From contig NZ_CAAHFN010000052.1 of NCBI RefSeq assembly GCF_900961225.1, positions 1 through 64,000 on the forward strand: 64,000 nucleotides of DNA, written 5' to 3'. The stretch is from Modicisalibacter radicis. GTDB lineage: Bacteria; Pseudomonadota; Gammaproteobacteria; Pseudomonadales; Halomonadaceae. A program made the translations under genes and the position numbers. The notes below the pieces were generated by a model. That model searched no databases. It saw nothing but the letters and a program-made list of their open reading frames with translations, and had not been told where the DNA came from. Of this stretch, positions 17,686 to 26,567 are shown in pieces. How positions within the stretch are numbered: position 1 is the first letter of the stretch; each line of letters starts with the position of its first letter.

Positions 17686-18426
17686 ATGACACGAAAACTC
17701 CAGGGCCAAGTCGCCCTCGTGGTGGGTGGCGGCAGTGGCATCGGCCGCGCCATCGCTGAATGCTTCCATGCCGAAGGTGCCACGGTCGCTCTGGCCGACT
17801 TCAATCTAGAGGCGTGTCACCAGGTGGCCGATCACCTCGGGACTCGCGTCACGACGCATGGCGTGGACGTGGCCGACGAGGAAGCGGTGCAGGCCATGGT
17901 CGGCGAAGTCCTGAAGGCCCATCGGGCTATCGACGTACTGGTCAATTGCGCCGGCATTCTGGACGAGACCCCCTTGCTGGAGATGTCCACCGCCACCTTC
18001 GACCGCATGATTGGCATCAACCTGCGGGGCGTCTTCCTGGTCAGCCGCCAGGTCGCGCCGCACATGGTCGAGCGCAAGCGTGGGCGGATCATCAACATCG
18101 CCTCGCAGCTGGCGCTGAAGGGCGGCGTCGGGCTCGCCCACTACTGCTCGGCGAAAGCGGGCGTGCTGGGGCTGACCAAGGCCATGGCCCACGAGCTGGC
18201 GCCCTTCGGGGTGCTGACCAATGCCATCGCCCCCGGCCCTATCCTGACGCCGATGCTGCAGGGCCTGAGCCCTCAATGGATCGCCGCCAAGGAGGCCGAG
18301 CTGCCGCTGGGCCGTTTCGGCAAGGCCGAGGAGGTCGCGCCGACGGCGCTGATGCTGGCCGCCTCGCCGGACGGCGATCTCTACGTTGGCCAGACCCTGG
18401 GGCCCAACAGCGGCGACGTGATGTAG
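17686..18426 (+). CDS. SDR family oxidoreductase (FabG-like)
   Basis: 246 residues. It has the Rossmann motif GGGSGIGRA, NCAGIL (structural), active-site YCSAKAGVLG, and the PGPILTPM region after it. FabG-like catabolic dehydrogenase rather than fatty-acid FabG, given the operon. The last 90 bases (from 18337) lie inside a 330-bp direct repeat; a second copy of this 3' end is at 29404-29493. A hairpin terminator follows. Confidence 0.88.
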   Translation: MTRKLQGQVALVVGGGSGIGRAIAECFHAEGATVALADFNLEACHQVADHLGTRVTTHGVDVADEEAVQAMVGEVLKAHRAIDVLVNCAGILDETPLLEMSTATFDRMIGINLRGVFLVSRQVAPHMVERKRGRIINIASQLALKGGVGLAHYCSAKAGVLGLTKAMAHELAPFGVLTNAIAPGPILTPMLQGLSPQWIAAKEAELPLGRFGKAEEVAPTALMLAASPDGDLYVGQTLGPNSGDVM

Positions 18427-18442
18427 TCGCTCGGGAGCGCGT

Positions 18443-18460
18443 CGGTGCCCGACGGCACCG
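18443..18460. terminator. Bidirectional terminator between convergent genes (left copy)
   Basis: Stem CGGTGCC / GGCACCG with a 4-base loop, 16 bases past the SDR stop and just before the GntR stop. It is present identically at 29510-29527. Confidence 0.6.
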
Positions 18461-18463
18461 GCC

Positions 18464-18666
18464 TTATTGAGTTCCCTCGAACATGCGATGGCGGGCGTTG
18501 CCTATATGGGAGCGCATGGCGGCTTCGGCGCGCTCCGCATCCTTGTCGGCGATGGCCTCGACGATGGCCAGATGCTCATCCTGAACCAGTTTCAGTCGCT
18601 CCCGCGATGCCATCAGCGAGGGTCGCCGGGTCAGGTTCATGCCCTCCTTGATACTCTCGTTGAGGG
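18464..18666 (-). pseudogene. Truncated GntR regulator (C-terminal third only)
   Basis: Encodes the last 60-odd residues of an FCD-type GntR regulator, ending RHRMFEGTQ. It matches the intact gene at 29531-30226 until the repeat ends at 18666, where homology stops and unrelated sequence begins. The DNA-binding domain is missing, so it is non-functional. It is a by-product of the 11-kb insertion. Confidence 0.9.
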
Positions 18667-18786
18667 GGTTCACTCTTTGGCGCCGGTTGCACCAGCGCAT
18701 CGCACAGTACCATCATTGGGTGAGACGGCAACGAGCCACAGGGTCGTTGCTTCCATGTCGCTCAGCGACTATCCACAACTGTAAGG

Positions 18787-20406
18787 CTAGGGCACGGGAG
18801 CGTCGCCAGAACACCAGTCGAACCAATTCCTGGCCTCGACCTCGATGAGAAAGGGGGCATCAGCAGGACGGCTCTCGAGTGCTTTGACCAGCTCAGGAGG
18901 TGAATTAACCTGTGTGGCCTGACAGCCGAACCCACGGGCTATCGTGATGAAATCAGGTGCTTGAATGTCGACGCCCAGGCGCTTGACGCCATTCTCATCC
19001 ATGTAACGACGAATCTCCTCATACCCCTGGTTATGCCAGAGCAGAATCACCACGGGCAGCCGGTATTCGACGGCAGTGGCCAATTCCGCGAGGGTGAACA
19101 TGACGCCCCCATCTCCGACCAGGGCCATGATAGGCAGGTCCGGTTGGCCAATCTGGGCCCCCAGGGCTGCTGGCAGGCCGTAACCCAGTGTGCCGTAGCC
19201 AGTAGACGAATTGAAGAAGTGTCGGGGGGCCGGTAGCGCCAGCAAATGGTTGGCAGCATAAACTGGAGCGGTGGAATCGCCCACCCAGATGGCGTTCGGC
19301 AATGCCGAGCGCAGGGTGTTACACAAAGGGACGAAGGGGGAGAAGGCGGGGCCCCGGACAAGGTTCAGCGCTTCACGTGTCATGCTGGCGCGCTCAAGGC
19401 CATTCTTGTCCAGCGGGGCCGGGAAGTATTCGAGGAGCCTCGTCAGTGCTTGCGCCGCATCGCCGATCAGGCCCAGCGACAACGATTGGTTGCGTACCAG
19501 TTGCTGTGCATCCAGGTCGATACGAATCAGTCGGCCGGTGAGTGCGAAACCGTCATCGAAGACCACGTCGTAGTCGGTCTCGCCAAGCTCGGTGCCGATG
19601 GCAAGGATGACATCGGCTTCATGTGCCAACCTGCGCACGGCCGGCAGCCCCGTATTGGCGCCCAGGTCCAGCGGATGTGCATCACCCAGTAGGCCCTTGG
19701 CGTTGATAGTGGTCGCCGTCGGCGCATCGAGGCGAGTGACCAGCTCTCTAGCCGCCTCGGGGGCTTTCACGCAGCCGCCGCCGAGGAGCACCAGTGGACG
19801 CTGGGCATCATGCAACCATTGAGCCGCTTTAGCCAGTCCGGCGGGGTCGGGTGCCGGTGGGTAAATCATCGGTGCAGCCCACTCCTCGGGTGGGCTAACG
19901 GGGGAATCGAAGAGATCGATGGGGATCTCGATATGCACCGGCCCTGGACGCTGGCCCTGAAAAACGGCGAAGGCCCTGGCCAGGGTTTCGGGCAGGCCAG
20001 CGGGATCGAGCAGGGTGTGGCTGAAGCGTGCCACGCCCGACACCAGACCCTGCTGACTCTCAAGCTCATGCAGACGGCCCTGGCCGCGACCTAGGGTATC
20101 CCGACGGTTGACGCTCGAGATAACCAGCATGGGTACCGAGTCAGCCAGTGCCTGGCCCATGGCAGTAGCGATGTTGGTCATGCCGGGTCCGGTGATGATC
20201 AAACAGACGCCGGGTTTGCCGGTCGCACGGGCATAGCCGTCGGCCATGAAGCCGGCGCCTTGCTCGTGGCGTGGCGTGATGTGACGCACGCCGCTCTCCT
20301 CGAGTCCTCGGTATAGCTCCACGGTATGTACACCGGGGATACCGAAGAGTGTATCGACGTGGTAGCGATCGCGCAGGAGGTGAATGAGTAATTCTGCACA
20401 GGTCAT
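18787..20406 (-). CDS. Thiamine-diphosphate enzyme, AruI-like (2-oxo acid decarboxylase family)
   Basis: 539 residues with the full acetolactate-synthase fold. The N-terminal PYR domain has the catalytic glutamate Glu48 (RHEQGAGFMADGYAR), and the C-terminal PP domain has ALVGDGGVMF for Mg-ThDP. The opening MTCAELLIHLLRD and FGIPGVHTVELYRGL resemble AruI, the 5-guanidino-2-oxopentanoate decarboxylase of the arginine transaminase pathway. No transaminase or dehydrogenase of that pathway is adjacent, so substrate is inferred only. Start ATG 20406; a longer frame to 20517 adds an unrelated leader. It is downstream of the amidohydrolase with a 34-base gap, in the insert's minus-strand operon. Confidence 0.85.
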   Translation of the reverse strand: MTCAELLIHLLRDRYHVDTLFGIPGVHTVELYRGLEESGVRHITPRHEQGAGFMADGYARATGKPGVCLIITGPGMTNIATAMGQALADSVPMLVISSVNRRDTLGRGQGRLHELESQQGLVSGVARFSHTLLDPAGLPETLARAFAVFQGQRPGPVHIEIPIDLFDSPVSPPEEWAAPMIYPPAPDPAGLAKAAQWLHDAQRPLVLLGGGCVKAPEAARELVTRLDAPTATTINAKGLLGDAHPLDLGANTGLPAVRRLAHEADVILAIGTELGETDYDVVFDDGFALTGRLIRIDLDAQQLVRNQSLSLGLIGDAAQALTRLLEYFPAPLDKNGLERASMTREALNLVRGPAFSPFVPLCNTLRSALPNAIWVGDSTAPVYAANHLLALPAPRHFFNSSTGYGTLGYGLPAALGAQIGQPDLPIMALVGDGGVMFTLAELATAVEYRLPVVILLWHNQGYEEIRRYMDENGVKRLGVDIQAPDFITIARGFGCQATQVNSPPELVKALESRPADAPFLIEVEARNWFDWCSGDAPVP

Positions 20407-20440
20407 GTCATAACTCCAAAAGCGAGCGGTTTTGGCGTTC

Positions 20441-22174
20441 TCACGAGTTAAGCGACGGGGGGCGGCCCTGCCAGGTGGCCTCCAGACCAGCGTTCGACAA
20501 TATAAGATCCCGGTCATAGATTGGCTGACCCTGAAGAAAACTCATTTCGACCTCTGTACGGTGCAGGTTACCTCTCACCTCACGAGAGAATGGATTATGG
20601 TCCAGCACGATTAGGTCTGCCGATTTGCCCACTTCAAGAGAGCCGGTCTCATCCTCCAGACCCATCGCGTAGGCGCCGTTGATCGTGGCAACGCGGATAG
20701 CCTCTTCGAGGCTGATCGGTGTGCCGAAGCGTTCCTCGCCAGACTCCCAAGGGTTCTGACGTGTCACGAGAGTCTCCAATGCCAACCAGGGGTCGATGGA
20801 TGCCACAGGGAAGTCGGTACCGAAGACTGCCACGCCTCCGGCGTCCAACACACCGCGCAGGTTGTAAGCGCGCGACAGGCGCTCCGGTCCATAACCTGCA
20901 CGGGCGCCCGAGGTGAAGCGTGAGGGATACCAAGCGGCCGGTGAGAATTCGGCGATAACATCCAACTCGGCGAAGCGAACGAGGTTATCCTCGTGCAGAA
21001 TGGTGCTGTGGGCGCATTGGTGGCGCACGCCACTGGGCCCATTGATGCGCCGAGTGGTTGCCACGGCATCCAGGAATAGATCGGAAGCGCCATCACCAGT
21101 GCAATGGGCAATGACCCGTATGCCACGGCGATCCATATCGACCAGCATGTCGCGTAGATGCTCGGGTGTCAGATTGATTTTGCCGCGCCAGTCTTCCCCG
21201 GTCTCCCAGGGCGTGAGCAGGAAAGAAGAACGAGGCTCCACGGTACCGTCGAAGTGGAACTTGACGGCGTTGGCGTTCAGGCGACTACTGGCATAATAGT
21301 GACGCTCCCCACAGAGCAACTCCCAGCGCCGCTTGACTGGAAAGATGTCGTCCTGCCAGCTGATGGCCGCTTCTACGCGCAGACTCAACTGGCCGGTATC
21401 ATCGAGTTGCTTGAGAGCAGCCAGACGCTGTTCACACACGTGGACATACTTGGTCGCAGTGACTCCGCGGCTGGTCTGGAAATGCAGGCCTTCTTGATAG
21501 GCTTTGCGCAGTACCTCCACGGGCGTGGGGGGCATGGCCGCATGGATCATGGCGTAGGCGCCGTCGATCATCAGCCCGGTGGGCTCGCGGGTCAGGGGGT
21601 CGCGTTCCATATAACCATTACGCGGATCCGATGTGTGACGGTCGATACCGGCCAAGGCCAGCGCTTTGCTATTGACCATCATGGTGCCCCACATTCGGTC
21701 GAGGATGGCCACGGGGCGGTCGGGCATGAAGCTATCCAGCCACTCTCGGCCTGGTGTCAGGCCGGCCTGACGAAAGGTGTAACGCACGAAATAGGCGCCA
21801 TGTATCCAGCCATCACCGGGATGGTGGGCGGCGTAATCGAGGATAGCCTGCTTGACCTGAGCGGGGGTGGGGTCTTCGAGGCCGATCTTGAGCGAATCGT
21901 CATACTTGGCGGCCAGCCCTAAGTCTGGGTGGGTGTGCATATCATGCAGGCCAGGCATGACGAAGCGGCCATCCAACGGGATCACGCGCGTATCAGGACC
22001 GATCCATTCGTTAACGGTAGTGTCGTCCCCTAGCGCGCACAGCCGACCTCCGGCCATGGCCAATGACTCGGCCCAGGGTTGTGCCGGATCGAGCGTATAG
22101 ATCTTGCCCCCTCGTAGCACGATGTCGGCATGGCACGGGGCGGGCACATGGCTGGAACGCCAGGGGTCGAACAT
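20441..22174 (-). CDS. Amidohydrolase family 3 (YtcJ-like)
   Basis: 577 residues of the metal-dependent amidohydrolase superfamily. The N-terminal metal motif is His80-x-His82 (LHDMHTHPD), and GTDFPVASIDPW near the end provides the Asp ligand region. Relatives include N-substituted formamide deformylase and other YtcJ proteins that cleave N-acyl or imide bonds. I used ATG 22174, preceded by an excellent GGAGGTGAT; the upstream ATG 22189 is less likely. Its place between LysR and the ThDP enzyme suggests it releases an amine or oxo acid used downstream. Confidence 0.86.
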   Translation of the reverse strand: MFDPWRSSHVPAPCHADIVLRGGKIYTLDPAQPWAESLAMAGGRLCALGDDTTVNEWIGPDTRVIPLDGRFVMPGLHDMHTHPDLGLAAKYDDSLKIGLEDPTPAQVKQAILDYAAHHPGDGWIHGAYFVRYTFRQAGLTPGREWLDSFMPDRPVAILDRMWGTMMVNSKALALAGIDRHTSDPRNGYMERDPLTREPTGLMIDGAYAMIHAAMPPTPVEVLRKAYQEGLHFQTSRGVTATKYVHVCEQRLAALKQLDDTGQLSLRVEAAISWQDDIFPVKRRWELLCGERHYYASSRLNANAVKFHFDGTVEPRSSFLLTPWETGEDWRGKINLTPEHLRDMLVDMDRRGIRVIAHCTGDGASDLFLDAVATTRRINGPSGVRHQCAHSTILHEDNLVRFAELDVIAEFSPAAWYPSRFTSGARAGYGPERLSRAYNLRGVLDAGGVAVFGTDFPVASIDPWLALETLVTRQNPWESGEERFGTPISLEEAIRVATINGAYAMGLEDETGSLEVGKSADLIVLDHNPFSREVRGNLHRTEVEMSFLQGQPIYDRDLILSNAGLEATWQGRPPSLNS

Positions 22175-22281
22175 GACTATCACCTCCATTGTTGTGCAAG
22201 ATTCACCATAAAGCAGAGCAAAGCTCCGTTAGGTGGTAATTTCTTGCTTCTGAGGTGAGCGATCTTGGCGTGTTTGCTCGT

Positions 22282-23214
22282 TTAAGCGGACGGGACGGAA
22301 GCGCCCAGCAAACCTCCCAGAAGCTTCTTGGTCCAGTCACTGAATGCCTGCACATTGGGGTCATCCAACCGGCTGTGCGGTGTGACCAGGTAGTAGGCGC
22401 GATCGCTGGGAATCTTCTCGCTAAAGGGGCGTACCAACTGGCCATGACGCAGACTATCTCCACACACCACGTCATCGCCGATGGCGATTCCTTGGCCGGA
22501 TAATGCTGCCTGAAGCACTAACAGAACGTTCGAGAAGTAAAGACCGGACTCCACTTTGATCTGGTTCTTGTTCGCGCAGGCCGCCAGCCAGAGTTGCCAG
22601 TCGTGAGCATCATGTAGATGCAGCAGGGTGGCGCGATCCAGATCGCGTGGGTGGGCGATATCGAGTTCGTTGAGTAGTGTCGGGCTACACACAGGATGAT
22701 ACATCGGCTGCGCTAACAGCTCGACATGCTGATCAGTATATACGCCATCGCTGAATACCACGAAGAGATCGAAATTGGGCTGATTGACTGTTTCGTCTTC
22801 ACGGTTGGTGCTCAAATGCAGCCGAATGGTGGGGTAAGCGCGGTAGAAATCGTTGATGTAGCGACTGATGACGCTCGCGGCGAAGCCAGGCGGCACGCAG
22901 ACATGCAAATGCCCATTATATTCTTGGTCCGGCAGATTGGCGTGGATCCGTTCCAGGCTCTGCAGTACTCCCCTGACCTCACTGGCGTAAAGCTGGCCTG
23001 CTGGGGTCAAGATCACGCCGCGTCCTCTACGTTCGTATAGGCGAATATTGAGCTGGCTTTCCAGCAGCTTTAGCTGATGGCTGATGGCGCTGCGGGTCAG
23101 GCTGAGATAGTCAGCAGCCTCGGTGAGGCTGCCCAGCTTTGCCAAGGCATCGAAGGCACGCAGGGCCTGCAGCGAGGGGAGGTGATTGACTGATTGTTGA
23201 GCCTTTTTGACCAT
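22282..23214 (-). CDS. LysR-family regulator (GcvA-like)
   Basis: 310 residues. The helix-turn-helix spans about residues 12-70 (PSLQALRAFDALAKLGSLTE, then LTRSAISHQLKLLES). The effector domain follows. It resembles the GcvA/AmpR-like LysR group. Start chosen at ATG 23214; the frame runs on to 23646 but that stretch is non-conserved and overlaps the opposite gene. It is divergent from the M20/TRAP operon and upstream of the amidohydrolase, so it probably controls the whole insert. Confidence 0.85.
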   Translation of the reverse strand: MVKKAQQSVNHLPSLQALRAFDALAKLGSLTEAADYLSLTRSAISHQLKLLESQLNIRLYERRGRGVILTPAGQLYASEVRGVLQSLERIHANLPDQEYNGHLHVCVPPGFAASVISRYINDFYRAYPTIRLHLSTNREDETVNQPNFDLFVVFSDGVYTDQHVELLAQPMYHPVCSPTLLNELDIAHPRDLDRATLLHLHDAHDWQLWLAACANKNQIKVESGLYFSNVLLVLQAALSGQGIAIGDDVVCGDSLRHGQLVRPFSEKIPSDRAYYLVTPHSRLDDPNVQAFSDWTKKLLGGLLGASVPSA

Positions 23215-23298
23215 TGAGATTATTTTTTTTGACTTTTGATGAGTTGAGTTTGATCTATAGTGGATTTCAAAGCAATAACACTCCTGAGAGGGGCCTGG

Positions 23299-24909
23299 AT
23301 GACCACGCAAACTCAACGTGACACTCTCACTCAGCGCGTCGATGCGCTGATGCCCAAGCTTTCCGAATGGAACCAGACCATTTGGCACTACGGCGAAACC
23401 GCATGGCGGGAGTACCGCTCGGCTCGCTTTTATGTCGACCTGCTGCGAGAGCATGGCTTCGAGGTTGAGGAGGGCTCGGGCGGCATGCCTACAGCCTTTT
23501 GTGCCACTTGGAGCAATGGTGAGGGCCCAACACTGGGCGGCTACGCCGAGTATGATGCGGTGCCCGGTAATTGTCAGGCAGCTGACGTGGTAAAACGTCC
23601 CCGTGATGACCTGAGTCCTTGGGCTGGCGGCCATACCGATCCGCACTCTGCTCTGGGAATGGGGTCTCTAGGTGGCTTTCTGGCCATGCAGGCGTTGATG
23701 AAAGAGCTGGGCATTACCGGCACGCTCAAATTCTTCGGCGAGCCGGCCGAGAAGGTGCGAGGTTCGAAGCCGATCCATGCGGCACGCGGTTATTACGATG
23801 ACTTGGACGCGGCCATCAGCTTTCATCCTTTCTATATGCTCCCACTGTGCAATACCACGCGCTGGGATACCCACTGTGGCACCGCCTATGGCGTGATGTA
23901 CACATTCCTGTGTGACAGTCCCGAGACTTGGATGACTCGCGGCACTCATTCGCCCATCGCAGCATCGCATGCTAGTGCTCGTGCCCCGGGGGCCAATGAC
24001 GCCGTCACACAGATGTACCTCAATGCTAAAGCCCTGCGAGAGCACGTACTGGCCAGCGGTCTGAACTGGTCGATGAATGAGGTGATCCTGAACGCCGGTC
24101 AAGCGACTGCCGACAATCTGGCAGCGCAGATGGCACAGATTCAATACTTCATACGTGTCTCGTCAGTGGAGCAAGCGGAGCATGTGGTGAGGGGGCTCGA
24201 CCATATTGCGGAATCGGTGGCCAAGCTGACTCATTGCCGGGTCGAACGTCACTGGGTTGCCAAATCGCGACCTGGTTTGCCGAACCATGCCTTGGCTGAG
24301 CTGACTTACGCCAATCTCGAGCGAGTCGGGCCGCCGCGATTTGAAGGAGAAGCTGTCGAACTGGCTCGCCAAATCCAGGCTAACCTCGAAATGACGCCCA
24401 TGGAAAAACCGTTCCTGGCCGATATCGAGACACTGCGGACACCGCAAGACGCTGAGCATGAATTGCGTCAGTTACTTCCGCCCAACCAGACCCACTTCAC
24501 TTCCGACGATTACACCGAGTACAGTTGGCATGCGCCAACCGTGCGGCTATACATTGGACGTCCGGCGTTAGCGCCCCGCGACGATGGGGGCGCATATCCC
24601 GACTGGGTAATGAACGCCTTGGGTGGTTTAGCTCCCTGTATCGACCCCATGATCGAGACAGCGGCGAAAACGGTGGGACTAACGCTGCTCGATCTTTTCC
24701 AGGAGCCGGATGCGCTGCGCCAAGCGAAGGCTGAATTTGAGCAGCGTACCGGTGGCGGCATAGGTGGAGATACATGGATGCCCCCATTGTGTGACTACGA
24801 ACCGCCGATCCATTTCCGCTGGCCGGAATATGTCACCACGGCGCGCGGTGAGAATGACTGGGTAATTCCAGCATCCAACAAGTGCCAGCAGGCACTCCAG
24901 AGGTCTTGA
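23299..24909 (+). CDS. M20 family amidohydrolase, AbgB-like
   Basis: 536 residues resembling aminobenzoyl-glutamate utilisation protein B and related M20D metallo-amidohydrolases. Recognisable pieces are IWHYGETAWREYRSARF, LGGYAEYDAVPG, GGHTDPHSALGMGSLGG (where AbgB carries a CGHN-type metal site) and FFGEPAEKVRGSKP. AbgB works with AbgA, which is absent here. Likely role: hydrolysis of an imported N-acyl amino acid or similar amide in the cytoplasm. Start ATG 23299 with GAGAGGGG upstream. It heads an operon with TRAP genes 27 bases later. Confidence 0.85.
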   Translation: MTTQTQRDTLTQRVDALMPKLSEWNQTIWHYGETAWREYRSARFYVDLLREHGFEVEEGSGGMPTAFCATWSNGEGPTLGGYAEYDAVPGNCQAADVVKRPRDDLSPWAGGHTDPHSALGMGSLGGFLAMQALMKELGITGTLKFFGEPAEKVRGSKPIHAARGYYDDLDAAISFHPFYMLPLCNTTRWDTHCGTAYGVMYTFLCDSPETWMTRGTHSPIAASHASARAPGANDAVTQMYLNAKALREHVLASGLNWSMNEVILNAGQATADNLAAQMAQIQYFIRVSSVEQAEHVVRGLDHIAESVAKLTHCRVERHWVAKSRPGLPNHALAELTYANLERVGPPRFEGEAVELARQIQANLEMTPMEKPFLADIETLRTPQDAEHELRQLLPPNQTHFTSDDYTEYSWHAPTVRLYIGRPALAPRDDGGAYPDWVMNALGGLAPCIDPMIETAAKTVGLTLLDLFQEPDALRQAKAEFEQRTGGGIGGDTWMPPLCDYEPPIHFRWPEYVTTARGENDWVIPASNKCQQALQRS

Positions 24910-24936
24910 CCTTCCTTCTTCAGCAGGAGAAACCCC

Positions 24937-25983
24937 ATGGATAATAACAAGTTAATCCCTCGCCCCCTTACCGCTTCCGTCAAGGCCGGCTTGGCTTGTC
25001 TGGCGCTGGCCGGAAGTACGATGACTTTTCCGATCACTGCGCTGGCTCAGGACGGTGAGGTCATCGAGATCCGTATGCAGCGATACACCGGTACTGAAGA
25101 GGATGCGATCTTCCAGCGTTATAAGGACATGCTGGCCGAAGCCAGCGATGGCCGAATCAAGCTGAATATCTTTCGTGGCGGCGAGCTGCTTCCCAATGGT
25201 CAGATGTTCGCCGCACTACGCAGTGGCACTCTGCAGGCCATTTATGGCTATGGCGGCTACTGGGGGGGGCAAATGGACACTGCCGTGCTCGAGTCTGGCA
25301 TTCCCATGGCCTGGACCAGCCTCGAGGAGGCGCAGGAGCTCTGGAGCGAGCGAGGCCTAGGGGAACTGCTGGCCGAGAACTATGCTCAACAAGGCGTTCA
25401 TTACACCGTGCCGGTTTTTGGCGGAAAGTTTGATCTGCTTACCAAGGAACCGGTCGAATCTCTGGCCGATATGAGTGAGCTCAAGATTCGCGCGACTCCG
25501 TCTGTATCCGCAGTGCTCAATCACTTCGATATTCCCACGGTCTATATCCCGCCGCAGGAATTTTATATAGCCCTGAGCACTAACACCATCGATGGTCTGA
25601 TTTATGGCGGGCCTTACGACTATTCGGTGCTCAAGCTCAATGAGGTGGCTACCCACTACACTGAAATGAACATGCTGTATCCGGGCTTCGTCGATAACGT
25701 CTTGGTCAACCAGAATGTCTGGAACAGTATGCCGGGTGATCTCCAAGTGATTTTCACGGAAGTCACTGCGGAGTGGGCCGACTATCGTCATGAAAAGTTC
25801 GAGGAATGGAACGAAGAGGCAGCTCACCAGTTCGATATTACCACGCTGCCAGAGAGTGATGTGCTGGCGATGACCGAGGCGGCTCAGGAAGTCTGGGACA
25901 AGGAGGCCGAAAAGTCACCCCAAGCCGCCGAGGCAATCGAGATGATTCGCGATATGGCCCGTGATAAGGGTCGTCTCGAGTGA
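24937..25983 (+). CDS. dctP: TRAP transporter solute receptor, DctP family
   Basis: 348 residues. The signal peptide is clear: basic start, hydrophobic run SVKAGLACLALAGSTMTF, cleavage near ALAQDG. The mature protein has the DctP fold (IEIRMQRYTGTEEDAIFQ, RGGELLPNGQMFAALRSGTLQ). Periplasmic binding component that delivers substrate to the DctQM pair that follows. The substrate is probably an amide or carboxylate degraded by the adjoining AbgB-like and YtcJ-like enzymes, by genomic context. Confidence 0.88.
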   Translation: MDNNKLIPRPLTASVKAGLACLALAGSTMTFPITALAQDGEVIEIRMQRYTGTEEDAIFQRYKDMLAEASDGRIKLNIFRGGELLPNGQMFAALRSGTLQAIYGYGGYWGGQMDTAVLESGIPMAWTSLEEAQELWSERGLGELLAENYAQQGVHYTVPVFGGKFDLLTKEPVESLADMSELKIRATPSVSAVLNHFDIPTVYIPPQEFYIALSTNTIDGLIYGGPYDYSVLKLNEVATHYTEMNMLYPGFVDNVLVNQNVWNSMPGDLQVIFTEVTAEWADYRHEKFEEWNEEAAHQFDITTLPESDVLAMTEAAQEVWDKEAEKSPQAAEAIEMIRDMARDKGRLE

Positions 25984-25997
25984 CTGGGAGCCAAACG

Positions 25998-26567
25998 ATG
26001 CACCTGCTTCACGTCTGGATTCGTTGGCAGGATCGCCTGAGCGAGTGGCTCGGGCGATTCGTTGCCTGGCTTGGCTTCATTCTGGTTTGCATATTGGTCT
26101 ATGAGGTGGCGTCGCGGCAACTGCTTAGCTCACCGACCAACTGGGCACATGAGGCCTCGACCCTGACCTATGGCGTCTACGCAATTCTGGCTGGTGCCTA
26201 TACCGAGAAATGGCATGGCCATGTGCGGATCGACGTCTTCTATCAGCGTCTCTCCGTAAAAGGAAAAGCACTGCTTTCCTTCATTATCGGTGTGCTCACG
26301 CTGATTCTGCTTACGCTGCTACTCGAGAGCGCTTACGAGTTTGCCATGCAGTCTGTGGCCATGCAGGAACGTTCGTTCCGTAGCACCTGGGCACCCATCA
26401 TCTGGCCGGTGAAAGTGATGATTCCGGTAGCCGTATTGTTGATCATGCTGCAAATGTTGGCCAATACCCTGCGTGAACTGTGTACCTTGCTGGGCCACCC
26501 CCTGGAGGCGGACCCTTCGGCCGGCCAATCCACCGACAACCGGGGGGATTCACATGGTAAGCATTGA
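25998..26567 (+). CDS. dctQ: TRAP transporter small permease, DctQ family
   Basis: 189 residues with four membrane helices (WLGFILVCILVYEVASRQLL; a middle pair; PVAVLLIMLQMLANTLREL). A GTG at 25980 overlapping the dctP stop is an alternative start, but the ATG at 25998 with GGGAG upstream is preferred. The 3' end overlaps dctM by 14 bases. Confidence 0.86.
   Translation: MHLLHVWIRWQDRLSEWLGRFVAWLGFILVCILVYEVASRQLLSSPTNWAHEASTLTYGVYAILAGAYTEKWHGHVRIDVFYQRLSVKGKALLSFIIGVLTLILLTLLLESAYEFAMQSVAMQERSFRSTWAPIIWPVKVMIPVAVLLIMLQMLANTLRELCTLLGHPLEADPSAGQSTDNRGDSHGKH

Larger units (their letters stand above)
18337..18666 (+). repeat. 330-bp direct repeat, left copy
   Basis: Aligns without gaps to 29404-29733 at an offset of 11,067, with seven substitutions by eye (about 98 % identical). 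It carries the SDR 3' end, the terminator hairpin, and the 3' part of the GntR gene. Both edges are abrupt: before 18337 and after 18666 the two loci share nothing. Confidence 0.93.
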